64,000 nucleotides of DNA from DASZVB01 sp035545855 (GCA_035545855.1 DASZXK010000180.1:14983-78982), one strand, 5' to 3'; shown: positions 47,592 to 56,218, numbered from the stretch's first letter. Notes: generated by a model not told the origin, from the letters alone. Numbers and translations: made by a program.

Positions 47592-47623
47592 GATCGGATA
47601 GTTTGTATACAAACTGTCCGATC
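47592..47623. repeat. TTTGTATACAAA palindrome, copy D
   Basis: Symmetry extends over 32 bases with one mismatched pair (47599/47616, a G-T wobble). The core is at 47602-47613 and the outer arms are GATCGGA / TCCGATC. It lies in the convergent gap between the DUF2505 gene and the copper-monooxygenase-like gene 3. It is the longest near-perfect copy in the window. Confidence 0.85.
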
Positions 47624-47642
47624 CTGACGCACACCCGCGCGT

Positions 47643-47739
47643 GCGACGGACGGCGATGTTCGTCGTGGGGTTGGGCGCCCGGGGGACCTCGTCCCCCGCG
47701 GCTCCAGTGGTGGTCGGGCTTCGCGCTGCGGTCCTCGGG
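47643..47739 (+). repeat. dispersed intergenic block, partner of 3842-3939
   Basis: This block matches the minus strand of 3842-3939 over most of its length. It includes a GGGGGACC/GTCCCCC hairpin and a 19-base direct repeat (TCGGGCTTCGCGCTGCGGT at about 47714 and 47734). It sits 20 bases from palindrome copy D and ends just before the 3' end of the copper-monooxygenase-like gene 3. Confidence 0.7.
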
Positions 47740-47756
47740 CTTCGCGCTGCGGTTTC

Positions 47757-49097
47757 TCAGCCCGCGTCCGTGCCGCTCGCCTGCGTGCACACCGGGCACT
47801 TCGCGTCGAGGCACGCGCGGATCTGCGTCGCCATGCCGGCGGCCGACGAGTGCGCGTCGATCGTCGACTGGATGTCGCAGCCGGCCTGACCGAAGCAATC
47901 GAGGATCGCCTTGCACTCGGTGTCCGCGAAGCACTTCAGGATCGGCGTCGCGCACTCGTCGCAGCGGCACTGGGAGCACGCGTCCGGCGTGCCTCCCTGG
48001 GACGAACCGGCGAGACAGAGGTTCTTGTCCGCGTCCGCGGGCGGGGGGAACGCCGGGTCCTTCGCGGAGTGACCGACGCCGCCGTCGTCGACCCAGGTGA
48101 TGTCGCAGTTCTGATCCGGGACGTCCATGTCCGTTCCGGACCAGATGAGCCCGAAGAGGATGCACATCTCGTCGCTCGCCTGCGTGCCGAAGCGGAGGTC
48201 GTGGGACTCCGTGTTGTCGTAGTCGCACTCGAACTGGAAGCCCTCGCCGGACTTCATGACCTGGGGAGCGGCGAACGGATGATCGACGTCGTGCTGCCAG
48301 TCCGTGCTCGTCCAGATGTGCTCGCCGTCGTGCGCTCCGCCCGAGTACCAGACGGAGTAGTCCGTGCCCCAGCGGTGCGTGTGCCGCGTGATGCCGGAGA
48401 TCATGACGTCGTCCTGGAACTTGCACTCGGCCTTGAACGCGCCCTTCTGGCCCGCGGGCGTGTCGATCGTCCAGTTGTAGAAGCCGAATCCGCGGGCGAG
48501 GTGCTGCACGGCGGAGACGTCCGTCGTGTGGAAGTTCACGGCCGAGAGCGCGTGGACGTCGTCCGTTCCGCTGTTGAAATAGTGGTAGTCGAAGACGATG
48601 CGCTGCTTGCCGTGATAGACGCGGCCGACGCCTTCCGGGAACTTCAGGTCGCCGTAGTGCTGCTGGATCCCGCCGACGCCTTCCATGCCGTCCTGGCCGA
48701 ACGCCTGCTCGCCGCTGAGGCACGGCACGCGATCGCCGATGTTCATCGACCGGAGCTTCTCTTCGGCGACGCCGCCGGGCGTCGCGGCCGTCACGATGAG
48801 ATGATGGCTGCGGTCCCCGTTCGCGAACTCGATGCGATTCACGTAGTACGTGTCCGTCGGGTCGCCCGGGAGCTCCGCGACCTCGCAGTACTCGAGGTCG
48901 CTGCCCGCGGGGATCGTCGTGCCGAGGTCCCGCACCTGGAACCCGTGCCCCGGCTCCGGCGTCGTGAGACCGAGATACGTGTCACCCGCTCCGGAATCGC
49001 CGCCGGACTTGGAGCCCGTGGTCGCCTTCTTTTCCGAGGAAGAACACGCTGCGAGAAGAGAGAGGAGACCGAGACCCAGCAGAGAGCGCTTGAACAC
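47757..49097 (-). CDS. copper type II ascorbate-dependent monooxygenase-like lipoprotein 3
   Basis: A 446-aa lipoprotein (GTG start; lipobox LAAC, Cys18), the longest of the three family members here. Candidate ligands are His98-His99 (RSHHLIV), His172 (DYHYFN), His239-x-His241 (RHTHRWG) and Met311 (EMCILFG). Unlike the others it has a C-terminal extension of about 90 residues rich in Cys (CSQCRCDECATPILKCF and later CLDAKCPVC), spaced like a disulfide-bonded module. It is probably periplasmic or surface-attached. Its substrate is unknown. Confidence 0.75.
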   Translation of the reverse strand: MFKRSLLGLGLLSLLAACSSSEKKATTGSKSGGDSGAGDTYLGLTTPEPGHGFQVRDLGTTIPAGSDLEYCEVAELPGDPTDTYYVNRIEFANGDRSHHLIVTAATPGGVAEEKLRSMNIGDRVPCLSGEQAFGQDGMEGVGGIQQHYGDLKFPEGVGRVYHGKQRIVFDYHYFNSGTDDVHALSAVNFHTTDVSAVQHLARGFGFYNWTIDTPAGQKGAFKAECKFQDDVMISGITRHTHRWGTDYSVWYSGGAHDGEHIWTSTDWQHDVDHPFAAPQVMKSGEGFQFECDYDNTESHDLRFGTQASDEMCILFGLIWSGTDMDVPDQNCDITWVDDGGVGHSAKDPAFPPPADADKNLCLAGSSQGGTPDACSQCRCDECATPILKCFADTECKAILDCFGQAGCDIQSTIDAHSSAAGMATQIRACLDAKCPVCTQASGTDAG

Positions 49098-49326
49098 GTT
49101 CGATGTACCGTCCTGACCGCGTTGCGAAACCTAGAGTTCGCCCCAGTCTGACGCAACGCCGGCGATCGAGCACTTCGCCGGCGCGATCGCAAAACGTGCG
49201 CAGTTTCCGTACAAGTGTGCGCGCCGTGCGCGCGGTGTCCCCTCCGATGGCCGCTTCGCGACCCCTGGTTTCCTGCTGATTTCGCGTTTCGAAGCGCCTG
49301 GCACGTCGTGTGCTCCGCCTCCCTAC
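49098..49326. other. non-coding interval upstream of Cu-monooxygenase-like gene 3
   Basis: This interval contains a perfect 9-base-arm hairpin, CGCCGGCGA (49157-49165) and TCGCCGGCG (49175-49183), in the leader region of the minus-strand gene. No convincing ORF or RNA gene was seen up to the small ORF at 49327. Confidence 0.4.
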
Positions 49327-49458
49327 ATGCTCCGTCGTTTCGGCTCCGCCGTCCTCGAGATCTCCCAGCACGCCAACGCCGCGAAGGAGCTTTCGCTCGG
49401 CGTCGTGAGCGCGCTCGCTTTCCTGCTGGTCGGCAAGGAAAGCCCGCGCGCCAGTTGA
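49327..49458 (+). CDS. possible 43-aa small protein
   Basis: ATG 49327 to TGA 49456-49458. The sequence begins MLRRFGSAVLEISQHANAAK and continues with a short hydrophobic helix (LGVVSALAFLLVG) and a polar end. Codons fit local usage. It ends 2 bases before the convergent MocR gene. No family was recognised and the short length limits support. Confidence 0.3.
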   Translation: MLRRFGSAVLEISQHANAAKELSLGVVSALAFLLVGKESPRAS

Positions 49459-49459
49459 A

Positions 49460-50824
49460 TCAGATCGTTCCGAGCGCGACGTCCGGCGGCCCGTCGAGGA
49501 GCGCCCGAACCACGCCGAGCCCGCGTTCCAGGTCGGCTTCCGCGCGCGGCGCGGTCACGCAGAGCCGGACCGCGTTCGGGACCGGCGTCGCTCCGACGAC
49601 GAACGCCTCCGTCGGCGCGACGGTCACCCCCCGTTCGCGTAGCGCGGCGACGAAGGCGCCGACCTTCCAGGCGTCGGGGAGCGGCATCCAGACGTGGAAG
49701 CCGCCTCGGTCTCGCGGGGCGAACGCCCCGAGGATCTTCCCCGCGAGCGCCTGACGTCTCTGCGTTTCCTCGCGCTGGTAGCCGATGAGTCGCGCGGCCG
49801 TTCCGTCCTCGATCCAGCGGGACGCGACCTCCGCCATGAGCGGCGGAGCCATCCACACCGTCGTCCGGATGGCGTTCGCCACGCGGGGCACGAAGGGGAG
49901 GGGCACCGCGACGTACCCGATGCGAAGCCCGGGGACGAGGGACTTCGACGTGCACGTCACCACGCAGGTCCCCTCGGGGTAGTGGTTCCGGATGGGCGTC
50001 GGTCGGTCCTCGAGGAGGAAGCCGTACACGTCGTCCTCCACGACGAGCACGCCGTGGTCTCGCGCGATCTTCGCGAGCTTCCTCCGGCGGTCGTCGGGCA
50101 TCACGACCGCCGTCGGGTTGTGGTGATTCGGCACGCAGACGACGAGTCGCGGCCGCTCCGTCCTGCACGCGGCGAGGAACGCTTCGGGGACGATGCCGTG
50201 TTCGTCCAGCTCGAGGCCTCGCGTCGTCACGTGACACTGGTGCGCGGCCGCGACGATCCCGGGGTACGTGAGCGACTCGACGAGCACGGTGTCTCCAGGC
50301 TCCGTCAGCGCGGCCATCAGCACGCCGAGCGCGCTCTGCGCGCCGCAGGTGACGAGCACCTGATCGGCAGTGACCTCGTGCCCGAGCTCGCGGAGGAAGC
50401 GCGCCCCGGCTTCCCGATGTCGCGGGAGCCCCGGAGGCGGCACGTAGTCGAGGAAGCCCCCGAGACGTTCGTCCCGCGCGAGCTCGGCGAGCGTCTTCCC
50501 GAGCGCGTCTCCGTGGGGACCGAGTGCCGGGCGGTTCACGGTCAGATCGACGACGCCCGCCGGCGGGATCTCGATGAGTCGCGGCGCGCGCCCGCGGACG
50601 AAGGTGCCGCGCCCGACGGTCGCATCGACGAGCCCCTGCGCTTCCGCTTCTGCGTAGGCGCGGGTCACCGTTCCGACGGTGACGCCGAGTCGATCGGCGA
50701 GCTCCCGGTGCGTCGGCAAGCGCGTCCCCGGCGAGAGCCGTCCGCCGCGCACGTCCTCCGCGAGCGCCGCAGCGATCGATTTGTACATCGGGCGTGCGAG
50801 GGCACGGGCGTCCGGAGTCCACAT
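49460..50824 (-). CDS. MocR-family regulator (GntR HTH + aminotransferase domain)
   Basis: A 454-aa PdxR/MocR-type regulator. Residues about 15-80 form a GntR winged helix (LPTHRELADRLGVTVGTVTRAY), followed by a class I aminotransferase-like domain that binds PLP through Lys294 (CTSKSLVPGLRIGYV). The ATVGRGTFVRG linker is typical. Such proteins sense PLP or amino compounds. The start ATG at 50824 overlaps an ATTGTA/TACAAT palindrome, so it is probably autoregulated. It is divergent from an EamA transporter gene, the likely target. Confidence 0.9.
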   Translation of the reverse strand: MWTPDARALARPMYKSIAAALAEDVRGGRLSPGTRLPTHRELADRLGVTVGTVTRAYAEAEAQGLVDATVGRGTFVRGRAPRLIEIPPAGVVDLTVNRPALGPHGDALGKTLAELARDERLGGFLDYVPPPGLPRHREAGARFLRELGHEVTADQVLVTCGAQSALGVLMAALTEPGDTVLVESLTYPGIVAAAHQCHVTTRGLELDEHGIVPEAFLAACRTERPRLVVCVPNHHNPTAVVMPDDRRRKLAKIARDHGVLVVEDDVYGFLLEDRPTPIRNHYPEGTCVVTCTSKSLVPGLRIGYVAVPLPFVPRVANAIRTTVWMAPPLMAEVASRWIEDGTAARLIGYQREETQRRQALAGKILGAFAPRDRGGFHVWMPLPDAWKVGAFVAALRERGVTVAPTEAFVVGATPVPNAVRLCVTAPRAEADLERGLGVVRALLDGPPDVALGTI

Positions 50825-50838
50825 TGTACCGATACAAT
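50823..50838. promoter_or_regulatory. MocR operator 1 (ATTGTA-N4-TACAAT)
   Basis: The perfect inverted repeat ATTGTA CCGA TACAAT overlaps the mocR start codon (ATG at 50824-50822 on the minus strand). Related half-sites occur across the divergent gap, including ATTGTG at 50880-50885 and operator 2. Assignment to the adjacent MocR is by position and symmetry. Confidence 0.65.
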
Positions 50839-50882
50839 GATGTCATTGACACATCATTCAAATCAACAAGATAGATGGCATT

Positions 50883-51824
50883 GTGCCGACAGCAGTTCCT
50901 GCCACTAGCGATACAATTCGTGGATTGTACTCATTTGGGGCTCGCGGTCGCCGCGGGAGCGGGATCGTCCTCGGCCTCCTCGCCGTTCTCGGGTTCAGCT
51001 TCACGCTGCCGCTCACGCGGCTCGCCCTGCCGTCGTTCGGCGCGCTCGGCCTGACGGCGCTCCGGGCGGCGATCGCCGGAGTCGTGGCGGCGGCGATCCT
51101 CCTCGCGTCGCCTGGACGCCGTCCGACGCGGGCCGAGCTCCGCGGGCTCTTGGTGGTCGGGCTCGGCACCGTCGTCGGGTTTCCCACCTTCGCCGCGCTG
51201 TCCATGGGTCGGGTGAACGCCGGACACGGGGCGGTCGTCGTCGCGCTCGTGCCGCTGCTCACGGCGCTCGCCGGGAGTTACCTCGCCGGGGAGCGCCCGT
51301 CGTCCCGCTTCTGGGCGGCGAGCCTCGCCGGGACGTTCACCGTCGTCGCGTTCGCGCTCCGGCGGGGCGGCGGGAGCCTCGGCTTTGCCGACGTCCTTCT
51401 CGCGCTCGGTGCCGTCTCTGCCGCCGTCGGTTACGCGATGGGCGGCGTGCTCGCGAAGGCTCTCGGGGGAACGCGCGTCACGTGCTGGTCGCTCGTCGTG
51501 TGTCTGCCGCTCAGTGTTCCGGCTGCCGCGTGGACCCTCCGCGCCGGCCCTCCGGTGGCTCCGGGAACGGCCTGGGTCGCGCTCGGCTACCTCGCGCTCG
51601 TGAGCCAGCTCACGGCGTTCTTCGCGTGGAACCGCGCGCTCGCGACGGGCGGCATCGCCGCCGTGAGCCAGACGCAGCTCCTCCAGTGCTTCTTCACCCT
51701 GACCGCGTCCGCGGTCATCCTGCACGAGCGGATCGAGAGCGAGCTCTTCGGGTTCGCGTGTCTGGTCGTCGCCTGCGTGTTCGTCTCCCGCCTCCGTCCG
51801 AAGCCGAAAGGAGTCCCCGCTTGA
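50883..51824 (+). CDS. EamA/DMT-family transporter
   Basis: A 313-aa inner-membrane protein with about ten hydrophobic helices forming two EamA repeats. Typical features are LGLLAVLGFSFTLPLTRLAL at the first helix, LTALRAAIAGVVAAAILL, PLLTALAGSYLAGERPSS closing repeat 1, and VILHERIESELFGFACLVVACVFV closing repeat 2. It probably exports a small metabolite or amino acid. Start GTG 50883 is the first in the frame. It is divergent from mocR, and the TTGA overlap with phzF-like at the 3' end makes a two-gene operon. Confidence 0.85.
   Translation: MPTAVPATSDTIRGLYSFGARGRRGSGIVLGLLAVLGFSFTLPLTRLALPSFGALGLTALRAAIAGVVAAAILLASPGRRPTRAELRGLLVVGLGTVVGFPTFAALSMGRVNAGHGAVVVALVPLLTALAGSYLAGERPSSRFWAASLAGTFTVVAFALRRGGGSLGFADVLLALGAVSAAVGYAMGGVLAKALGGTRVTCWSLVVCLPLSVPAAAWTLRAGPPVAPGTAWVALGYLALVSQLTAFFAWNRALATGGIAAVSQTQLLQCFFTLTASAVILHERIESELFGFACLVVACVFVSRLRPKPKGVPA
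50912..50929. promoter_or_regulatory. MocR operator 2 (TACAAT-N6-ATTGTA)
   Basis: TACAAT (50912-50917) and ATTGTA (50924-50929) repeat the half-sites of operator 1 in reverse order, inside the first codons of the EamA gene. A pair of sites flanking both divergent starts is consistent with looping or dual repression. The inside-gene position is odd for an operator. Confidence 0.5.
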
Positions 51825-52615
51825 AGCTCCGTCTCCATCACGTCGATGCGTTCGCCGAGGCGCGCTTCCGGGGGAACCCCGCGGCCGTCGTCGTGCTGCC
51901 GTCGTTTCCGGACGCGCGGTGGCTCCAGGCCGTGGCGGACGAGAACCGTCTCTCGGAGACGGCGTACGTCGTCTCCCGCGGCGCTCCCGGCGAGTACGAC
52001 CTCCGCTGGTTCACGCCGACGACGGAGGTGGACCTCTGCGGTCACGCGACGCTCGCGTCGGCGTGGGTGCTCTGGGAGCGGCGCGGCGAGACGGCGCCCG
52101 TGCTCCGGTTCCACACGAGGAGCGGGGAGCTCCGGGTCGGAAAGCGCGCCGACGGACGTCTCGAGCTCGATTTCCCTGCGCGGAGGCCCGTCCAGATCGT
52201 CGGAGATCCGGTGGGCGCCGCGCTCGGCAGGCCGCCGGTGAAGATCCTGGACTCCGGCGTGAACTACCTGGCGATCTACGCGTCCGAGGCGGACGTGCGA
52301 GCCCTTCGACCCGACTTCCGGGCGCTCCGGAAGATCCCGCGCCACGCCGTCTCGGCGAGCGCCCGCGGCGACTCCGCGGATTTCGTGAGCCGCTTCTTCG
52401 CCCCGGGAGCCGGCGTGGACGAAGACCCCGTCACCGGCTCGTCCCACACGGAGCTCGTGCCCTACTGGGCGAAGGAGCTCGGCAAGACCGAGCTCCACGC
52501 GCGTCAGGTCTCCGCGCGCGGCGGCGAGCTCCTCTGCCGCCTGGACGCCGACCGAGTCTTCATCGCGGGCCACGTGACGCCGTACCTCGACGGCGAAATC
52601 GACGGCCCCGACTAG
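51821..52615 (+). CDS. PhzF-family isomerase/epimerase
   Basis: A 264-aa PhzF-like protein (diaminopimelate-epimerase fold). Motifs are FRGNPAAVVVL, NRLSETAYVV (with the catalytic Glu of this family in SET), TPTTEVDLCGHATLASAWVL and DEDPVTGSSHTELVPYW. The family isomerises small metabolites and the substrate is unknown. The TTG start at 51821 was chosen: AAAGGAG stands 7 bases upstream and TTGA overlaps the EamA stop. Together with MocR and the exporter it forms a small metabolite-handling unit. Confidence 0.88.
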   Translation: MKLRLHHVDAFAEARFRGNPAAVVVLPSFPDARWLQAVADENRLSETAYVVSRGAPGEYDLRWFTPTTEVDLCGHATLASAWVLWERRGETAPVLRFHTRSGELRVGKRADGRLELDFPARRPVQIVGDPVGAALGRPPVKILDSGVNYLAIYASEADVRALRPDFRALRKIPRHAVSASARGDSADFVSRFFAPGAGVDEDPVTGSSHTELVPYWAKELGKTELHARQVSARGGELLCRLDADRVFIAGHVTPYLDGEIDGPD

Positions 52616-52630
52616 ACCGAGCCGAAGGGC

Positions 52631-52730
52631 ATGGCGGCTTCGGCGCGCGAATGGCGGCTTCGGCGCGCGAATGGCGGCTTCGGCGCGCGAATGGCGGCTC
52701 CGATGCGCGAATGGCGGCTTCGGCGCGAGT
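52631..52730 (+). repeat. five tandem 20-bp repeats
   Basis: The unit ATGGCGGCTTCGGCGCGCGA occurs at 52631, 52651 and 52671. A variant follows at 52691 (C/T and C/A changes) and a near copy at 52711 whose last bases differ. It lies in the convergent gap directly before the palindrome pair E/F. It is not a CRISPR array: units are contiguous without spacers. Confidence 0.9.
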
Positions 52731-52740
52731 GCTGGGGGGG

Positions 52741-52816
52741 GGTGTCGCTGACCCCGACAGTTTGTATACAAACTGTCGGGGGGTGTCGCTGACCCCGACA
52801 GTTTGTATACAAACTG
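52741..52816. repeat. TTTGTATACAAA palindromes, copies E and F, in a 41-bp duplication
   Basis: Copy E (52752-52781) is a perfect 30-base palindrome and copy F (52799-52816) a perfect 18-base one. Each is preceded by GGTGTCGCTGACCCCGACAG (starting 52741 and 52782), so a 41-base unit was duplicated. They lie between the convergent PhzF and Lys-rich genes. The rest of the gap (52817-53027) is GC-rich with repeated GGGCGAA-type words and no gene. Confidence 0.85.
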
Positions 52817-53027
52817 GTTCTGCTGAGCGACCCCCCCGTCTCGGATGCAATCCGGATGTTCGTCGGGCAGGCTCGCCGTTCGGGCGAAGCGGGCCAGATC
52901 CTCGCCGCACGGGCGAAAGCGGGCGACGGAGAGCCGGCTTCGTGCGCTCGGGCGATCGAGCGAGTGTGGCGAGTCGGCGCCACGCCGCTCGGGCGTGAGC
53001 GCAGCGAGCCGTCTGCTCGCTGCGCGA

Positions 53028-53492
53028 CTACTTCTTCTTCGGGTTTTTCGGAGCCGGGGCCTTCGCGGCGCGCTTGGCCTTCGCGACCTTGGTGCGCGCG
53101 GGCTTGGTCTTGGCCGGGGTCTTCTTCGCCTTCTTGGCGGACTTCGCGGCCTTCTCTTCGGCCTTGGCGCGACGAGCGGCGCTTCCCTGGAGGTCCAGAA
53201 GACGCGGCGTCGGGAACTTCTCGAGCCGACCCTTCAGGCCCGTGTCCTTCGCGCTCTTCTCGAGGCCGAGGATCGACTCGATGAGCTTGTCGCGGCTGCC
53301 GAACTCCTTCTTCACGCGCGAGAGCGCGTCATGAAGGCGAAGAAGTTTCGAGTTCGAGATGCTCTCGAACCCGCGATCCTCGTTCAGGCGATCGAGCCAG
53401 AGGTCCGGCGTGGCGAGGCCCTTCACGGCGGCCACGAGCTTCGCTTTGTCGCCGAAGCGATCTTTCACTGCTTTGATGGGAGAGGTGTTCAT
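53028..53492 (-). CDS. Lys/Ala-rich tailed protein, possibly nucleic-acid binding
   Basis: A 154-aa protein. Residues about 1-100 are helical (IKAVKDRFGDKAKLVAAVKGLATPDLWLDRL ... KLIESILGLEKSAKDTGL). Residues about 110-154 form a Lys/Ala/Pro-rich tail (AAKSAKKAKKTPAKTKPARTK...) like the C-terminal tail of histone H1. Such tails bind DNA non-specifically (known for H1-like proteins of several bacteria). Whether this one is nucleoid-associated is inference. It is divergent from gltX. Confidence 0.65.
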   Translation of the reverse strand: MNTSPIKAVKDRFGDKAKLVAAVKGLATPDLWLDRLNEDRGFESISNSKLLRLHDALSRVKKEFGSRDKLIESILGLEKSAKDTGLKGRLEKFPTPRLLDLQGSAARRAKAEEKAAKSAKKAKKTPAKTKPARTKVAKAKRAAKAPAPKNPKKK

Positions 53493-53662
53493 CCGGACGC
53501 TCCAGGCGACTCCGCCGATGGGCGGCGCGAGGGGGCGCTAAGTAGCAAGGGAGGGCGGGCTTTTCAAGCCGAGCGCCGGCCCGTGCCGGGCAGGCCCCGC
53601 CCGCCGCGGCCCGGCCGCCCCGCGTGACGTCCCCGGGCCCGCATGGTACGCGGCGGGTCCTC

Positions 53663-55093
53663 ATGGCGCTCCGCGTCCGGTTCGCTCCCTCGCCGAGTGG
53701 ATACCTCCACATCGGGGGCGCTCGCACCGCCCTCTTCAACTGGCTCTGGGCCCGAAAGAACGGGGGAACGTTCATCCTCCGGGTCGAGGACACGGACCAG
53801 GAGCGGTCCAGCATCGAGAGCGTCCGCGCCATCCTCGATGCCCTCCGCTGGCTCGGGCTCGAGTGGGACGAGGGGCCGGAGGTCGGCGGCGGCAAGGGCC
53901 CGTATTTCCAGAGCGAACGCCGGGCCCTCTACCGCGAGCTCGGCGAGCAGCTCGTCCGGGAGGGCAAGGCCTACCGCTGCGACCTCACCAAGGAGGAGCT
54001 CGACCAGCTCCGGGCCGACTTCAAGGCGAAGAACCCGAAGGGGGAGTTCGTCTACAAAGGGCCCTACCGGGAGTGCACCGACCCGTCGAAACCCCACGTC
54101 ATCCGGTTCCGGACGCCGCGGGACGGCTCGACGGACTTCGCGGACAAGGTCTTCGGCCACATCTCGACGCCGAACTCGGAGCAGCCGGACTTCGTCCTCA
54201 TGCGGTCCGACGGCTTCCCTCTCTATAACTTCGCCGCCGTGGTGGACGACCACGCGATGGACATCACGCTGGTCGCCCGCGGTAGGGACCACGTCGGGAA
54301 CACCCCGCAGCAGGTCCTCCTCTACAGAGCCTTCGGCTGGACGCCCCCCGATTTCGCCCATCTCCCGCTCATGCTCGCCTCGTCCGGGGAGAAGCTCAGC
54401 AAGCGGAATGCCTCCGTCGCCGTCCACGAGTATCGAGACCGCGGGTATACCCCGATGGGCGTCCTCAACTACCTGTCCCGGTTCGGGTGGTCCTACGGGG
54501 ACCAGGAGATCTTCAGCCGGGAAGAGCTCGTCCGCCTCTTCGACTGGGAGCGGGTCGGCCGCAGCGACGGAAAATTCGACGAGAAGAAGTTCGCCGACGT
54601 CGCGTTCGAGCACCTGAAGCGCCCCGAGCTCACGCCCCCTTCGGACTACGTCTCCTCCGTGACGCCGTTCGTCGCCGCCCGGGGCATCGAGCGGCCGGAC
54701 CAGGCGCGCATCGCCGCGGCGCTCCCGTTGATTCGCGACCGCGCCCACAGCCTCGTCGAGGCGGCGGACCTCCTCGACTTCTACCTCCGCGAGCCGCCCG
54801 TGCTCGACGACGCGGCGCGTCCGCTGCTCACCCCGGCTGCCGCTCCCCACCTCGAAGCGGTGCGGAAGCTCGTCGCCGACGCCGGGAGCTTCGTCGCCTC
54901 CGACCTCGAGGCGGCGTTCAAGGCGTGGCTCGAGGCGTCCGGGATCAAGATGAAGGACGTCGCGCAGCCGGTCCGCGTCGCGCTGTCGGGGCGGAAGGCG
55001 AGCCCGGGGCTCTTCGACGTCATGGTCGTCCTCGGACGCGAGACGACGCTCGCGCGCCTGGACCGCGCCATCCAGCTCTGCCGGGGCTCCTGA
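53663..55093 (+). CDS. gltX: glutamyl-tRNA synthetase
   Basis: A 476-aa class I aminoacyl-tRNA synthetase charging tRNA-Glu. The HIGH-type motif is SGYLHIGG (residues 13-19), the KMSKS-type motif is KLSKR (starting Lys244), and the typical EDTDQERSS and VDDHAMDITLVARGRDH are present. Length fits the family. ATG 53663 was chosen because the conserved RVRFAPSPSG begins four residues later. It is an ordinary housekeeping gene, in a run with the next two genes on the same strand. Confidence 0.95.
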   Translation: MALRVRFAPSPSGYLHIGGARTALFNWLWARKNGGTFILRVEDTDQERSSIESVRAILDALRWLGLEWDEGPEVGGGKGPYFQSERRALYRELGEQLVREGKAYRCDLTKEELDQLRADFKAKNPKGEFVYKGPYRECTDPSKPHVIRFRTPRDGSTDFADKVFGHISTPNSEQPDFVLMRSDGFPLYNFAAVVDDHAMDITLVARGRDHVGNTPQQVLLYRAFGWTPPDFAHLPLMLASSGEKLSKRNASVAVHEYRDRGYTPMGVLNYLSRFGWSYGDQEIFSREELVRLFDWERVGRSDGKFDEKKFADVAFEHLKRPELTPPSDYVSSVTPFVAARGIERPDQARIAAALPLIRDRAHSLVEAADLLDFYLREPPVLDDAARPLLTPAAAPHLEAVRKLVADAGSFVASDLEAAFKAWLEASGIKMKDVAQPVRVALSGRKASPGLFDVMVVLGRETTLARLDRAIQLCRGS

Positions 55094-55097
55094 GACG

Positions 55098-56072
55098 ATG
55101 CCGCTCCCGGCGCCGCCGATCGTCCGGGTGCCGCTCGAGCTGCCGATCCGGAAGCTCACGGAAGTTCCGTTCCTCCAGACGGTCCTGAACTACGCGCCGT
55201 TCAAGGTGCTGATGCCGCTGCCGATCCTGGCGGCGGTCGCGCCGGCGATCTGGTGGTTCTTCCGCCCGACCTGGCGGGAGCTCGACGACGAGGCGGCGAG
55301 CTACCGGGCGGGGCTCCGGGACCGCGGCGAGGTCGACTACCGCCCGATGGCGTGTTTCGTCATCGTCGCGGCCGTCCTCACGATGCAGGAGTACTACGGC
55401 TCCCGCTCCTTCTACGAAGAGGTCCTCCGGGAGCCGCTCCAGGACTGGGCCCAGGTGCATACCTGGTTTCGCGCCCAGAAGTACGACGAGCTCCTCGGGT
55501 ACGCCTGGTGGTCCGCCGCGCGGTTCATCGGTTACGTCCTGATCCCGCTCCCGCTCTGGAAGGTGCTCTTCCCGAAGGACAGCCTGCTCGACATGGGGCT
55601 CCGCACCCGCGGATTTTTCGAGCACTTCTGGGTCTACGGCCTCTGCCTCGGCATCGTGCTGCCGCTGATGCTCCTGGTCTCCACCCAGCCGGACTTCGGG
55701 AACTACTACCCGTTCTACAAGACCGCCTCCCGGAGCTGGCTCGACTTCCTCCTCTGGGAGGGGATGTACTGGCTCCAGTTCTTCTCCCTCGAGCTCTTCT
55801 TCCGCGGGTGGATGGTGGGCGCGCTCCGTCACACGATGGGCGCCGGCGCCATCTTCGCGATGGCGCTTCCGTACTGCATGATCCACTACGGAAAGCCCTA
55901 TTTCGAGGCGCACGGCGCCGTCATCGCGGGCGTCGTGCTCGGCTCCCTCTCGATGCGGACGCGGAGCATCTACGCCGGCTTCCTCGTCCACATCACGGTC
56001 GCCGTCGGCATGGATCTGCTCTCCCTCTGGAAGCGCGCGGCGCTTCCCGTGACGTTCTGGTCACCAGGCTGA
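55098..56072 (+). CDS. CPBP-family intramembrane metalloprotease-like protein
   Basis: A 324-aa multi-span protein with the CPBP (Abi/CAAX protease-like) core at residues about 225-310. LELFFRGW is motif 1 with only the second of the two usual glutamates, MALPYCMIHYGKP carries the conserved His, and HITVAVGMDL carries the last His plus Asp. Myxobacteria use CPBP proteases (myxosortases) to cleave C-terminal sorting tails, but no such tail protein was recognised here, so that assignment is only an alternative. It lies 4 bases after gltX. Confidence 0.75.
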   Translation: MPLPAPPIVRVPLELPIRKLTEVPFLQTVLNYAPFKVLMPLPILAAVAPAIWWFFRPTWRELDDEAASYRAGLRDRGEVDYRPMACFVIVAAVLTMQEYYGSRSFYEEVLREPLQDWAQVHTWFRAQKYDELLGYAWWSAARFIGYVLIPLPLWKVLFPKDSLLDMGLRTRGFFEHFWVYGLCLGIVLPLMLLVSTQPDFGNYYPFYKTASRSWLDFLLWEGMYWLQFFSLELFFRGWMVGALRHTMGAGAIFAMALPYCMIHYGKPYFEAHGAVIAGVVLGSLSMRTRSIYAGFLVHITVAVGMDLLSLWKRAALPVTFWSPG

Positions 56073-56218
56073 CGCGGACCCCACGCTGCCGGTCGCGACG
56101 GACGTGCCGAGCGTGCCGAGTGACGGGTGCGAGAGAGTGGGTGGCGCTCGCGTCGCCGAGCGAGAGGTCGCCGCTTGCGTTCCATCCGGACCCAAAGAAC
56201 ACTTCGTCCCGAAAGCAC

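Noticed and set aside
52631..52816. CRISPR-like repeats
   Set aside because: Tandem units are contiguous or palindromic and no spacer/repeat alternation or cas gene is present.
53564..55159. 531-aa minus-strand frame over gltX
   Set aside because: Shadow frame; gltX has all its class I motifs on the plus strand.
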